Shown: positions 50,451 through 59,400 of the stretch, one piece after another
Numbering within the stretch: the stretch's first letter is position 1
How the letters are laid out: each line of letters starts with the position of its first letter
Assembly (NCBI GenBank): GCA_937872385.1
Contig: CALMSO010000045.1
Location: 40,695-104,694, forward strand
DNA from: an uncultured Saprospiraceae bacterium
GTDB lineage: Bacteria > Bacteroidota > Bacteroidia > Chitinophagales > Saprospiraceae
Length of the DNA: 64,000 bases
Direction of reading: 5' to 3'
Program-made: the position numbers and the translations under genes
Notes under the pieces: model-generated
What the model was told of the DNA's origin: nothing
Databases searched by the model: none
What the model saw: only the letters and a program-made list of their open reading frames with translations

Positions 50451-51908
50451 TTGAAAATTGGAATTATCGGCGCGGGTGTAGCCGGGCTGGCGGCGGCGGT
50501 GCGCATGGCTTGTCGGGGCTACGAAGTGGAAGTATTTGAAGCCAATGCCTACCCTGGCGGAAAGCTCTCGGAAATCAGACTTGATGGCTATCGTTTTGAT
50601 GCGGGCCCCTCGCTATTTACAATGCCGCAATATGTGGACGAGCTGTTTGCTATGGCGGGCGTAGATCCGGCGTTACATTTTCATTATGAGCAATTGCCAG
50701 TGGTTTGTGAATATTTTTGGCCCGACGGTGCGCGCCTCAGTGCTTATGCCGACAAGGATTATTTCGCGCGCGAGGTGCAGGAAAAGCTTGGCGTGCCTGC
50801 GCAGCGGGTGCTCGACATACTCGCTGACAGCGAGCGCAAATACCGCCTCACGGGGCGTACTTTTTTAGAAAAATCATTGCACCGCCTTGATACTTGGCTC
50901 ACGAAGGATGTGGCCCGAGCTATCGTGCAAATTCCTACGCTTGATTTATTTACTTCGATGCATAAAGTGCACGAGCGTTATTTACAAGACGCTAAGTTGG
51001 TGCAGTTATTTAATCGTTATGCTACATATAATGGTTCCAATCCTTACAAGGCGCCTGGTCTGCTTAGTATTATTCCGCATTTTGAATACGGCATTGGGGC
51101 TTTTTATCCTAAAGGCGGGATGTATCATATTACAAAAAGCATTTATGGGCTGGCGAAGCAATTAGGCGTTCATTTTTACTTTAATACGCCGGTGGAGGCA
51201 ATTAAGGTAGTAAATGGCAGCGCGACTGCCTTGCAGGTAGCGGGCGAGCAGCGGCCATACGATCGCATCATAAGTAATATGGATGTTTTTCATGTGTATA
51301 AAAAGTTGTTAACCAATGAAAAACAGCCTTCACGCATTCTCAATCAGCAGAAGTCCACCTCTGCATTGATTTTTTATTGGGGCATCAATCGGCAGTTTCC
51401 AGAGCTGGATTTACATAATATTTTCTTTAGCGGTGATTATAAAACCGAATTTGATTATTTAGAGGCCGGTAAAATATATAAAGACCCGACGGTGTATGTA
51501 AATATTACATCTAAATATACCCCCGAAGACGCGCCCGCAGGCTGCGAGAACTGGTTTACGATGATTAATGTACCTCATAATACTGGGCAGGACTGGGACG
51601 CGCTTATTACCGAAGCTCGTAAACGTATTATTATAAAATTGAGCCACACGCTGCAAGCGGATATTGGCGGTATGATTGAATGTGAAGACATCCTTGACCC
51701 GCGTACCATCGAAAGCCGTACCGCATCGCACCTCGGCTCGCTATATGGCACCAGCAGCAACAACCGCATGGCCGCTTTTATGCGGCATCCCAATTTTTCT
51801 CGGCGCATCCAAAACCTTTATTTTTGCGGAGGCAGCGTGCATCCCGGCGGTGGTATTCCACTGGCTTTGCTTTCCGCAAAAATAGTGGACGATGTGATGC
51901 CCGCCTGA
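50451..51908 (+). CDS. crtD: Carotenoid desaturase, probably CrtD-type (1-hydroxycarotenoid 3,4-desaturase)
   Basis: The 485-residue FAD enzyme belongs to the CrtI/CrtD family: IGIIGAGVAGLAAAVRMACRGYEVEVFEANAYPGGK (FAD-binding), DGYRFDAGPSLFTMP, HFEYGIGAFYPKGGMYHI, and NLYFCGGSVHPGGGIPLALLSAKIV (C-terminal FAD motif). The last motif, and its location beside cruF and crtZ, favour CrtD over CrtI. It should introduce the 3,4 double bond in monocyclic carotenoids such as saproxanthin or myxol. Translation starts at TTG: no ATG lies between the upstream in-frame stop at 50424 and the conserved N-terminus. The DUF4221 island ends ~80 bp upstream. Confidence 0.85.
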   Translation: MKIGIIGAGVAGLAAAVRMACRGYEVEVFEANAYPGGKLSEIRLDGYRFDAGPSLFTMPQYVDELFAMAGVDPALHFHYEQLPVVCEYFWPDGARLSAYADKDYFAREVQEKLGVPAQRVLDILADSERKYRLTGRTFLEKSLHRLDTWLTKDVARAIVQIPTLDLFTSMHKVHERYLQDAKLVQLFNRYATYNGSNPYKAPGLLSIIPHFEYGIGAFYPKGGMYHITKSIYGLAKQLGVHFYFNTPVEAIKVVNGSATALQVAGEQRPYDRIISNMDVFHVYKKLLTNEKQPSRILNQQKSTSALIFYWGINRQFPELDLHNIFFSGDYKTEFDYLEAGKIYKDPTVYVNITSKYTPEDAPAGCENWFTMINVPHNTGQDWDALITEARKRIIIKLSHTLQADIGGMIECEDILDPRTIESRTASHLGSLYGTSSNNRMAAFMRHPNFSRRIQNLYFCGGSVHPGGGIPLALLSAKIVDDVMPA

Positions 51909-52002
51909 GCGTATTTGGAAATTCAGATGAAAAAGGGTATTTTTGAGAAGGAATTTCAAGAGGAATCGGGTTTTTATGAACCGTTAATGTTGTTAAGAAA
52001 AA

Positions 52003-52080
52003 GTAGTAAGTAATGAGGCATTATTAATTGTTATTTGTTAATTGGGTTTGTTTTATATATTTGATAATCAGTGAGTTGTT
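52003..52080 (+). repeat. TTGATAATCAG interspersed element upstream of cruF
   Basis: From GTAGTAAGTAATGAGGCATT through GTTAATTGGGTTTG to TTTGATAATCAGTGAGTTGTTT. It matches 21351-21424 in reverse complement and weakly 19305-19385. The promoter boxes of cruF lie inside it. Confidence 0.65.
52034..52063 (+). promoter_or_regulatory. Putative cruF-crtZ promoter inside the element
   Basis: TTTG (52034-52037) and a perfect TATATTTG (52056-52063) are 18 nt apart. The predicted start near 52070 leaves a ~130-nt leader. Confidence 0.5.
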
Positions 52081-52097
52081 TTTAAAGTAAAATAATT

Positions 52098-52199
52098 ATG
52101 CATGGATACTTAAAAAAATACTTGACAAATGGCATTGCGTGTCGTTTAGTATTTATAACCATTCACCGATATAATTATTCAACAATCACCTCTATTTAA
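52098..52199 (+). CDS. Possible 33-codon upstream ORF before cruF
   Basis: An ATG frame encodes MHGYLKKYLTNGIACRLVFIT and ends with TAA directly before the cruF ATG (TTTAAATG). The adjacency would allow translational coupling. It has no recognisable domain and may be chance. Confidence 0.25.
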   Translation: MHGYLKKYLTNGIACRLVFITIHRYNYSTITSI

Positions 52200-52868
52200 A
52201 TGCAAGGGGAAAGGTTCGCCAAAATCGGAACAACCATTACATGGAGCGCTGAAACGCTGGCCATTGTTGTGTTGGCTATTTTATACGCTGTAGGTATCGT
52301 GGGCATTACCTTGCCGCTGCACCCGGATTTTGTGCTGCTCACGCCGTTCAATTTGCTGATTTCGCTGGGGCTAATGTTGGCTTTTCATCGCGGCTGGAAC
52401 AGAAATATTATTATATTTTTGGGCATCAGTTATTTAGTAGGTTTTGGTGCTGAATTATTTGGCGTACAAACGGGGCTGCTATTTGGTAATTATACTTATG
52501 GCCGGGTGCTGGGGCCAAAGCTCTGGGGCACGCCGCTGATGATTGGTGTCAATTGGGTTATTTTGGCGTATGCCTCAGGCGTGATAGCCAATACACTGCT
52601 GCCAAGGCAACATTGGCTGCTGCGGGCGGCGCTGGCGGCAGCCTTGATGGTGGCTTTGGATGTGCTGATTGAGCCGGTGGCTATGCGCTACGACTTCTGG
52701 TCGTGGGCGGGCGATACGGTGCCCTTGCGCAATTATGTGGGCTGGTTTGTAGTGGCGCTGCCGCTGCTGTGCATTTTTACTTTTACGCAGCCAAATGCGC
52801 GGAACAAAGTGGCGGTTGCGTTGTTTATTATGCAAGTTGTTTTCTTTTTGATGCTAAATATTTTGTGA
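52200..52868 (+). CDS. cruF: Carotenoid 1,2-hydratase, CruF-type
   Basis: The 222-residue membrane protein has about six or seven helices and the DUF422/CruF signature: ISYLVGFGAELFGVQTGLLFGNYTYGRVLGPKLWGTPLMIGVNWVILAYASGVIAN and MVALDVLIEPVAMRYDFWSWAGDTVPLRNYVGWF. The conserved Glu, Asp and Tyr/Trp residues of these stretches are present. It adds water to the psi end group of gamma-carotene-type intermediates, giving the 1-hydroxy form that CrtD then desaturates. It is followed by crtZ 23 bp later. Confidence 0.9.
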   Translation: MQGERFAKIGTTITWSAETLAIVVLAILYAVGIVGITLPLHPDFVLLTPFNLLISLGLMLAFHRGWNRNIIIFLGISYLVGFGAELFGVQTGLLFGNYTYGRVLGPKLWGTPLMIGVNWVILAYASGVIANTLLPRQHWLLRAALAAALMVALDVLIEPVAMRYDFWSWAGDTVPLRNYVGWFVVALPLLCIFTFTQPNARNKVAVALFIMQVVFFLMLNIL

Positions 52869-52891
52869 AAGAATAAAATTACTATATTAAA

Positions 52892-53374
52892 ATGAATATT
52901 CTGTTGTATGTTTTTATTACATTGGCTACAATTGGCATCATGGAATTTGTAGCTTGGTCAGCGCATAAGTACCTAATGCACGGCTGGTTGTGGATTTGGC
53001 ATGAAGATCATCATAAGCCACATCATGAAAAGCATGGTTTTTTCGAAAAAAATGACCTATTTTTTTTGGTGTTTGCTATTCCAAGCGCCATTTCCTATAT
53101 TGTAGGGCTGGCCACGCCGCATTTTTGGTTGTTGTTTGTGGGTATTGGTATTTCCATTTATGGGCTTATTTACTTTTTGATACATGATGTATATATTCAT
53201 CAGCGTTTTAAGTGGTTTCGCCAATTAGATACTAAATACTCTCGCGCCATCCTGCGGGCGCATGGGGCGCATCATGCCCGGCACACGAAAGAGGATTGTG
53301 AATCATTCGGGCTGTTGATTGTAAATCCGAAATATTTCAAAAAGCGGAGCGAGTGGCGTAAGGTGGGGGGCTGA
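52892..53374 (+). CDS. crtZ: Beta-carotene hydroxylase
   Basis: The 160-residue membrane di-iron enzyme hydroxylates the beta ring at C-3. Its His clusters follow the CrtZ arrangement: HKYLMHGWLWIWHEDHHKPHHEKHGFFEKND, then HDVYIHQRFKW, and RAHGAHHARHTKED. Four helices are predicted. It lies 23 bp after cruF and is almost certainly in the same transcript. Together with CrtD and CruF it supports a hydroxylated monocyclic carotenoid. Confidence 0.93.
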   Translation: MNILLYVFITLATIGIMEFVAWSAHKYLMHGWLWIWHEDHHKPHHEKHGFFEKNDLFFLVFAIPSAISYIVGLATPHFWLLFVGIGISIYGLIYFLIHDVYIHQRFKWFRQLDTKYSRAILRAHGAHHARHTKEDCESFGLLIVNPKYFKKRSEWRKVGG

Positions 53375-53438
53375 GCAGTCCATTCTGCTATTCAACAAGC
53401 CAATAAGTTCAATACAAGAAAAATACGCTTCGAGATTT

Positions 53439-53467
53439 TTGATTATAATGGTTTTCGCTTATTTTTG
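53439..53467 (+). promoter_or_regulatory. Putative promoter of the tail-anchored protein gene
   Basis: TTG (53439-53441) and a full TATTTTTG box (53460-53467) are 18 nt apart; a ~50-nt leader to the TTG start follows. Confidence 0.45.
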
Positions 53468-53525
53468 TAAAGAAATAGCGTACGTCCGCATTCAGTTGTT
53501 ATAATTATAATAAAAACGAAGCGAC

Positions 53526-54062
53526 TTGGAAAACAAGCTATTGGATAGACTCGGGCAGTCTTTTAAAGTAGAAATGCCACCGGCAGAAACACTGAATGAT
53601 TATATTGATGCCGTTTTGCCGAAAGTGCGAGCCTGGAGTGAAGACCTGCGCGAGGAGCAATTTTATGTGGGGCGCCCGTGGATGGAAATCCGCGATGATG
53701 ATTTGTTTCACGCGGTGGTATTACATTTTTTCAACCCGGAAGGGGAGTACATCAAATCGGTGAATGGCGACCTGAGCATGGGGACTTGGCGCTATCAGAA
53801 TAATAAAATGATGATTCTACTCGACGAAGGAGAGTTATTTGATTTGGCCTACTTGGATGGGCAGTTTTTTGTACTCAAAAAGAACGGCACGCACCGAGAA
53901 TACTTTTTTATGACTTTGGAGCACATCGGCCGCCCCTTGCAGCACCGTTGGCGCGATTTGGTAGAGATGCTCTTTCGCCGCTCGCAAAGCAACATTAGCT
54001 TCTACATTCTCATTGGCATTGCTGTACTGCTGGTTTTGGTTATTTTTCTCATCTTACGATAA
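53526..54062 (+). CDS. Unknown protein with C-terminal membrane anchor
   Basis: I do not recognise the family. The 178-residue protein has a soluble acidic N-terminal domain (LLDRLGQSFKVEMPPAETLNDYID..., containing the strand-rich MEIRDDDLFHAVVLHFFNPEGEYIKSVNGDLSMGTWRYQNNKMMILLDEGELFDLAYLDGQFFVLKKNG), a basic linker and a single hydrophobic helix at the end (NISFYILIGIAVLLVLVIFLIL). The start is probably TTG; an ATG at 53574 is the alternative and would remove 16 residues. It lies between crtZ and rpmI. Confidence 0.65.
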   Translation: MENKLLDRLGQSFKVEMPPAETLNDYIDAVLPKVRAWSEDLREEQFYVGRPWMEIRDDDLFHAVVLHFFNPEGEYIKSVNGDLSMGTWRYQNNKMMILLDEGELFDLAYLDGQFFVLKKNGTHREYFFMTLEHIGRPLQHRWRDLVEMLFRRSQSNISFYILIGIAVLLVLVIFLILR

Positions 54063-54121
54063 AAATTACCCGGCGTACAAACTTTTTTTAGCATACCTCT
54101 TTTTTCCAAACAAAAAATATC

Positions 54122-54129
54122 TATCTTTG
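54122..54129 (+). promoter_or_regulatory. -7 box of the rpmI-rplT promoter
   Basis: TATCTTTG is a perfect match to TAnnTTTG, with a T-rich tract about 20 nt upstream in the -33 position. The leader would be ~20 nt to the rpmI ATG. Confidence 0.55.
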
Positions 54130-54154
54130 CATTCCGTTTCAAAACACGAGTATT

Positions 54155-54349
54155 ATGCCAAAGATGAAGACGCACTCCAGTGCAAAAAAACGCTTCAAAG
54201 TAACTGGCTCCGGCAAAATTAAATACCGGCACGCCAACACCTCGCACTTGTTGCGCAACCGCACCAAGAAGCGCAAACGCCATTTAGCGCAAGATGCCTT
54301 CGTGAGCGAGGGAGACATGAAGCGTGTAAAAGCTTTATTGAATCTTTAA
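54155..54349 (+). CDS. rpmI: 50S ribosomal protein L35
   Basis: The 64-residue basic protein matches L35: MPKMKTHSSAKKRFKVTGSGKIKYRHANTSHLL, then RKRHLAQDAFVSEGDMKRVKALL. It sits in the large subunit near the 5S/23S region. It precedes rplT; infC, usually located before rpmI, is not in this window and not adjacent, since an unrelated gene lies directly upstream. Confidence 0.96.
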   Translation: MPKMKTHSSAKKRFKVTGSGKIKYRHANTSHLLRNRTKKRKRHLAQDAFVSEGDMKRVKALLNL

Positions 54350-54362
54350 TTTTTTAACGAGA

Positions 54363-54397
54363 ATGCAGGCGCAAAGTGTTCGAAAGAACCCCTGTAT
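54363..54397 (+). promoter_or_regulatory. Conserved-looking hairpin between rpmI and rplT
   Basis: ATGCAGG (54363-54369) pairs with CCTGTAT (54391-54397, one G-U) and encloses GTTC-GAAA-GAAC with a stable GNRA tetraloop. It could be part of L20-mediated feedback control, as in other bacteria, where L20 binds its own leader. This is inference. Confidence 0.4.
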
Positions 54398-54416
54398 TGT
54401 ACTAAAATGATGTAAT

Positions 54417-54761
54417 ATGCCAAGATCGGTCAATCACGCCGCGTCCAAAAAACGGCGTAAAAAAATCCTGAAGGCAGCCAGAGGCTACTTCGGGGCACGC
54501 AAAAACGTGCTTACAGTTGCTAAAAACGCCGTAGAGCGTGCCATGCGTTATGCTTATGAGCACCGCAAATTGAAAAAGCGCGCTTTCCGCACCCTGTGGA
54601 TTGCTCGTATCAATGCAGGCGCCAGAATGCACGGCGTTTCGTATTCCAAATTGATGCACCAACTGAAGCAGAATGACATTGAACTAAACCGCAAGGTGCT
54701 CGCAGACCTCGCTATGAATCATCCCGCTACGTTCGCGGAGTTGGTCAAGCAGGTGCAATAA
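54417..54761 (+). CDS. rplT: 50S ribosomal protein L20
   Basis: The 114-residue basic protein matches L20: [83 protein letters not shown]. It is an assembly protein of the 50S subunit and a translational repressor of its operon in other bacteria. It follows rpmI by 67 bp and is followed by a strong terminator. Confidence 0.97.
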   Translation: MPRSVNHAASKKRRKKILKAARGYFGARKNVLTVAKNAVERAMRYAYEHRKLKKRAFRTLWIARINAGARMHGVSYSKLMHQLKQNDIELNRKVLADLAMNHPATFAELVKQVQ

Positions 54762-54801
54762 TATTAGTGCTGTTCGCTACTCCTGGAAGGCACATAGGAG
54801 C

Positions 54802-54839
54802 AAAAAGGGAAACAAACTCAAAAGTTGTTTCCCTTTTTT
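54802..54839 (+). terminator. Rho-independent terminator after rplT
   Basis: AAAAAGGGAAACAA pairs with TTGTTTCCCTTTTT across a 9-nt loop; the T run belongs to the stem end. It closes the rpmI-rplT unit. Confidence 0.85.
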
Positions 54840-54840
54840 A

Positions 54841-54892
54841 CTACCCCCTTCTCAACCCTTCTCAACCCCCTCAACCTTCTCAACCCCCTCAA
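54841..54892 (+). repeat. Poly-pyrimidine repeat after rplT
   Basis: Units of 9-10 nt such as CTTCTCAACC and CCCTCAACC repeat about five times between the rplT terminator and the convergent OMP gene. Confidence 0.65.
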
Positions 54893-55543
54893 TCATTTTC
54901 CGCCAAACAAAAAGCCTACCGAGAACGTCCAGCGGGAAGGTGTATCTGAAAAGTCAAATTTTTGGTTGCCAAAGCGAATATGATCGCCAAAATTGTTGAA
55001 ATTACCTTCGTAGCGCACATCGAGCATCAGGTTCCAGATGTCAAGCCCAGCGCCAGCTAACCAACTGATTGTGAGGTCTTTGAATTTTTGATCGTAATCC
55101 GAAAACTCAAATAAATCAGAGGCACTATTGATGAAAACCCTGCCTTCGGGGCCTGCCATCAGCCGCAGCGGACCAAACTTGAAACCAAAAAGCAGTGGAA
55201 TGTCGAGGTACTGAAATTTTTCTTCCCGGATGCTGAGGAGCTGGGTGCCGAGTTCGTTCACTTCGTAAGTAGCCGAATTGGAATTAAACAGAATCTCCGG
55301 CTGCACCAAAAATTTGTTGAATTGGGCGCGAATCACTAACCCTCCATGAATACCATAGCGCGCTTCCTTGAGTCCTATTTCCAGGCGGTCTATGCCGCCG
55401 GGGTCGGTCACCCGAAAGTCTTGCGCATTAAGGTCGGTAGTGCTCAGGCCACCTTTCAGACCTATTCTCAACTGAGCTGAAGCCGAAGCCGCCACCAGCA
55501 GCCCCAGCAGCAATAACAAAAAAGCATGTTTTCGATACATCAT
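54893..55543 (-). CDS. Outer-membrane beta-barrel protein (PorT/OMP_b-brl type)
   Basis: The 216-residue protein has a signal peptide (LLLLLGLLVAASASAQL) and an 8-strand-like beta-barrel: LRIGLKGGLSTTDLNAQDFRV, YGIHGGLVIRAQFNKFLVQPEILFNS, YLDIPLLFGFKFGPLRLMAGPEGRVFI, and the terminal aromatic strand WTFSVGFLFGGK. The family is widespread and functionally unassigned in Bacteroidota. Two adjacent ATGs (55543 and 55540) are possible starts. A TACATTTG box lies at 55564-55571 just upstream. Confidence 0.82.
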   Translation of the reverse strand: MMYRKHAFLLLLLGLLVAASASAQLRIGLKGGLSTTDLNAQDFRVTDPGGIDRLEIGLKEARYGIHGGLVIRAQFNKFLVQPEILFNSNSATYEVNELGTQLLSIREEKFQYLDIPLLFGFKFGPLRLMAGPEGRVFINSASDLFEFSDYDQKFKDLTISWLAGAGLDIWNLMLDVRYEGNFNNFGDHIRFGNQKFDFSDTPSRWTFSVGFLFGGK

Positions 55544-55563
55544 TTTTGGGTTTTAATAGCTTG

Positions 55564-55571
55564 CAAATGTA
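55564..55571 (-). promoter_or_regulatory. Putative -7 box of the beta-barrel gene
   Basis: On the minus strand TACATTTG matches TAnnTTTG and would give a ~14-nt leader. No -33 element is clear. Confidence 0.35.
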
Positions 55572-55696
55572 AGTTGTTTTCGAGCATATAGAACGATGAA
55601 AAGATGCAAAATCTGTTGGTCAGCCCTACTTAAAAAAAGCCATTAACAGAAAATTAATTTGCCACGTTCTGGGTACCGATGCTGGGGTATTGTTTT

Positions 55697-55939
55697 TCAA
55701 GTGTTTGCGCGCTTGTGTGCCGCATAGATGAGCAAATAATAATTGGGGTTTTTAAAATAAAAGGCAATTTTTGGTTGCGTATATGGATAAAAGTCGTAAA
55801 ATTGCGGTTTATAAGACTTTATTGAGATGCTAATGGGTAAATATACCGGATTTTTTTGTTCTTCGGGTACATATTTACAAGATTGAGAGAAAATACCAAG
55901 GATAAGGATTGTCCAATGCACGAAAGCAAGATTTTCCAA
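55697..55939 (-). CDS. Possible small lipoprotein of unknown function
   Basis: The 80-residue frame has a hydrophobic N-terminus (AFVHWTILILGIFSQSCKY) that resembles a loose lipobox, followed by a Tyr-rich tail with IKSYKPQFYDFYPYTQPKIAFYFKNPNYYLLIY. A perfect TATATTTG box lies ~45 nt upstream of the ATG on the minus strand (55982-55989), which raises the chance that it is real. It has no recognised domain. Confidence 0.35.
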   Translation of the reverse strand: MENLAFVHWTILILGIFSQSCKYVPEEQKNPVYLPISISIKSYKPQFYDFYPYTQPKIAFYFKNPNYYLLIYAAHKRANT

Positions 55940-55981
55940 TGCAGGTGTTGATAATCAAGGTCTTAGTAAAGGCAAAACAAA

Positions 55982-55989
55982 CAAATATA
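55982..55989 (-). promoter_or_regulatory. TATATTTG box before the 80-residue ORF
   Basis: A perfect TAnnTTTG on the minus strand at a suitable distance. No -33 TTG fits at 18-23 nt. Confidence 0.3.
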
Positions 55990-56451
55990 AAGTATTTCAA
56001 CTCCTTTTCGACTGCGTTCATGGCTCATTTTATCAAAACCACTGCGTGCTTCGGCAGCAGTTGCACTATCTAAAGCGTTTTAAAGAGGTTAAATTCAGAT
56101 TAGCCAGTAGAAGCAATTTGCAAGATGTCAAAATATTCTTTTTAAGAAGCGTATCAGATTCCTGATTTTCAGAACGAAATAACAGTTTTCAAATCGTATG
56201 TCTAACTAAATTTTTAACATTTGGCGGAGCCGAGTGCGGGGCGACTTTGTAGCAAGAAGAAAAAAAATTGAAGACAGCATTCCAAAACGACGCTCGCGCA
56301 CACCCCATAATCCCATCCATATTTTTTACGGTAAAAAGCAAATTACACAAACGGTTTTACCCCTCAAAACAAATCAAATTTATTGCCAATAAGGGTTAGA
56401 TGCTCTTGTTTGGCCTGTCATTTTATTATCCATTCACTAAAATTTTATTAC
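55990..56451. other. Spacer without a gene upstream of susC
   Basis: About 460 bp that is AT-rich with no ORF that looks coding. It holds a partial promoter (TTTG near 56220 followed 18 nt later by CGACTTTG, lacking TA) and a loose GGTAAAA/TTTTACC inverted repeat near 56332-56367. A SusC promoter could lie here. Confidence 0.4.
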
Positions 56452-59400
56452 ATGAAAGTTAAGCTAAACTCTTTGACGCTGGTCGTTTTCGTGCTACTGC
56501 TCTCCTGCGTATCGGCGGTGGGGCAGACCTTAGTGCGCGGTAATGTCAGAGCTGATAGCGACGGACAGCCGCTCATCGGCGTGACCGTACTGCTGAAAGG
56601 TACGGCTACTGGTACAGCTACTGATTTCGACGGTAACTTTGAAATCCAGGTACCTGATGCCAACAGCGTGCTGGTTTTCAGCTACACGGGCTTTGCGGCC
56701 CAGGAGCTAACGGTTGGTAATCGGACTTTTCTGAATGTATCGCTGTCGGATGAATCTGCCCTGCTCGATGAAGTAGTGGTGGTAGCCTATGGTACTATTC
56801 GCAAGGAAGCGCTGACTGGATCGGTGGGTACAATCAAGTCGGATGACATTGCTTTGCGTCCGCTCAACAACGTGACTACCGTTATCGAAGGTGCCATTCC
56901 TGGCGTAGTTACCCAAACCGCCAATGGGCAGCCCGGCTCCGGCTTGGCGATCCGTGTTCGGGGTTTCGGCTCGATCAACGCCACTTCAGAGCCACTGTTT
57001 GTAGTGGACGGCGTGCCCTATGTGGGCGGCTCTTCCAACATCAACCCCGACGATGTGGAAAGTATTACGATTTTGAAAGACGCTTCTTCGACGGCACTGT
57101 ACGGTTCGCGCGCTGCCAACGGGGTGGTAATGATCACAACCAAGCGCGGTAAAAAAGGCCGCAACAATGTATCGCTGAAAGTAAGCCAGGGCGTAGCTTC
57201 GCGTGGTTTGCCAGAATACGAGCGCGTGGACGCATTCGAGTACTATCCCCTGATGTGGGAAGCCCAGCGCAACCAGTTGGTATTTCCTGGCTCCGGTGCA
57301 GCTATTTCTAGAGACTCAGCCAATCGGGTTGCTTCGGGTTTGACCAATCGCCCGGGCATTCATAGCCTACTGGCTTACAACCCATTCAATGTGCCGAACA
57401 ACCAAATAGTTGGTGTGGACGGTCGCATCAATCCTAATGCACAGTTGATCTACGGCGATGACCTCGACTGGACAAAAGATCTGCTGCGCACGGGCAATCG
57501 CAGCGACTATGGCGTTAACTTCAGCGGGGGCGCTGATAACTACAACTACTTTGTTTCTGCCGGTTACCTGCGGGAAGATGGTTACACCTTGAATACGGAC
57601 TTCGAGCGCTACACCGCCCGGATGAACGTGACGGTGCAGCCGAAAGACTGGCTCAGAACCAATTTGAATATCGGTGGTAACCATACGGTTTCCAATACGG
57701 CAAGAGACGGCGGTAGCACCAGTTTTGTGAATCCGTTCTTTTTCTCTCGCAACATTGGCCCTATCTATCCCGTATTTGCGCACAACATGACTACCGGGGA
57801 ATTCCTGATTGACCCGGCCACGGGGCGGCGCTTCTGGGATATAGGCAACTTGGGCGACTCCGGCCTTGGCATTCCTAACCGCCCGGGTGGTGGTTTTGCT
57901 GGTCGCCATGCCTTGGCTGAGACCACACTGAACGAGCAATTGTTTACCCGTACGGTAGTGAGTGCGCGCTCGGCTACGGATTTCTTCTTTTTGAAAAATT
58001 TCCGTTTCACCAACAACATTGGGGTGGATTTCCAGTATCAAGGGGATGACAGTTTCGAGAATACCCTCGTAGGTGATGGCGCGCCGGCTGGTCGTAGCCG
58101 CCGGGAATTCAGCAGCAATACCGGGTTTACTGCCAGCCAATTGCTGGGCTACACCAATGAGTTTGGCAAGCACGGCATTGACATCTTGCTTGGCCATGAA
58201 AGCTACAATCAGCGGCTTACCAACGTAAACGGCTTCAAGCAAGGGCAATCGCTGTCGGGTAATACCGAATTGAACAACTTTACGACGATCAACTCGTTGA
58301 CTTCAGCGCTGGATCGCTACCGCATTGAAAGTTACTTCTCCAGAGTAAACTATAACTTCCAGGACAAATACCTGCTTTCGGCCAGTATTCGTCAGGATGG
58401 TAACTCGCGCTTTGCTCGCGAATCGCGCTGGGGTACGTTCTGGTCGGTTGGTGCCGGCTGGAATGTCAATCGGGAAGAATTTTTCAAAGCAGACTGGGTG
58501 GACCAGTTGAAGTTCCGCACTTCGTATGGTGTGACAGGTGTAGCTGATGGTATCGGTTTCTACGCTTATCAGGGATTGTACGTATTTGCCAATAATGCCA
58601 ACGAACCAGGTATTCGGCAGAATCCAGCTGCCACACTAAATCCTGATCTAACTTGGGAAAATAATGAAACCTTTGACATCGGCTTCGACTTCTCGTTGTT
58701 CAAGGGGCGCGTAAGTGGCTCTTTTGAATACTACGATCGTATCTCGCGCGACCTGCTCTTTGCCGTACCGCAGCCTGTATCCAGCGGTGCCTTTACGGTG
58801 AATCAGAACACGGCTACCATGTTCAACAGAGGTATTGAAGCGAACTTGAATGTGGACATCATTCGCACTAAGGACTTTACTTGGAATACGAACTTCAACA
58901 TTTCGACGGTTAAGAACCAGATTACCCGGATGCCAGAAAGTGTACCCGAATTTATTACTGGTACTAAGAAGTATGAAGTCGGACGCTCCATTTTTGATTA
59001 TTGGCTGCGCACTTACTATGGTGTAGATCCTTCCGATGGCTCGGCGCTGTATGTAGCTGACAACACGCAGGCCGCTGCCGCTATCATGCGCTACATTACC
59101 AATTCCTCAGGGGGTATTGATACCGTAACTACTTCGATCAATAACGCCAAGTTTGAATACAACGGCTCGGTAATTCCGGATTTCTACGGTAGCTTTACGC
59201 AATCCTTTACCTACAAAAACTTTACACTGAGCGGATTGTTTACATTCCAGGTAGGTGGCTTGACCTATGATGGGCTGTACCAATCGTTGATGCTCTCTGG
59301 CAACTACGGCCGTGCCCTGCACCGCGATGCACTCAACAGATGGCAAAACGAAGGTGATATCACCAACGTACCACGGATGGACGCCGGTAGATCCGTTGAC

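Noticed and set aside
57367..58248. 293-codon minus-strand open frame inside the SusC gene
   Set aside because: It lies fully antisense to the SusC barrel, has no recognisable domain and an unnatural residue mix; it is a by-product of codon bias in susC.
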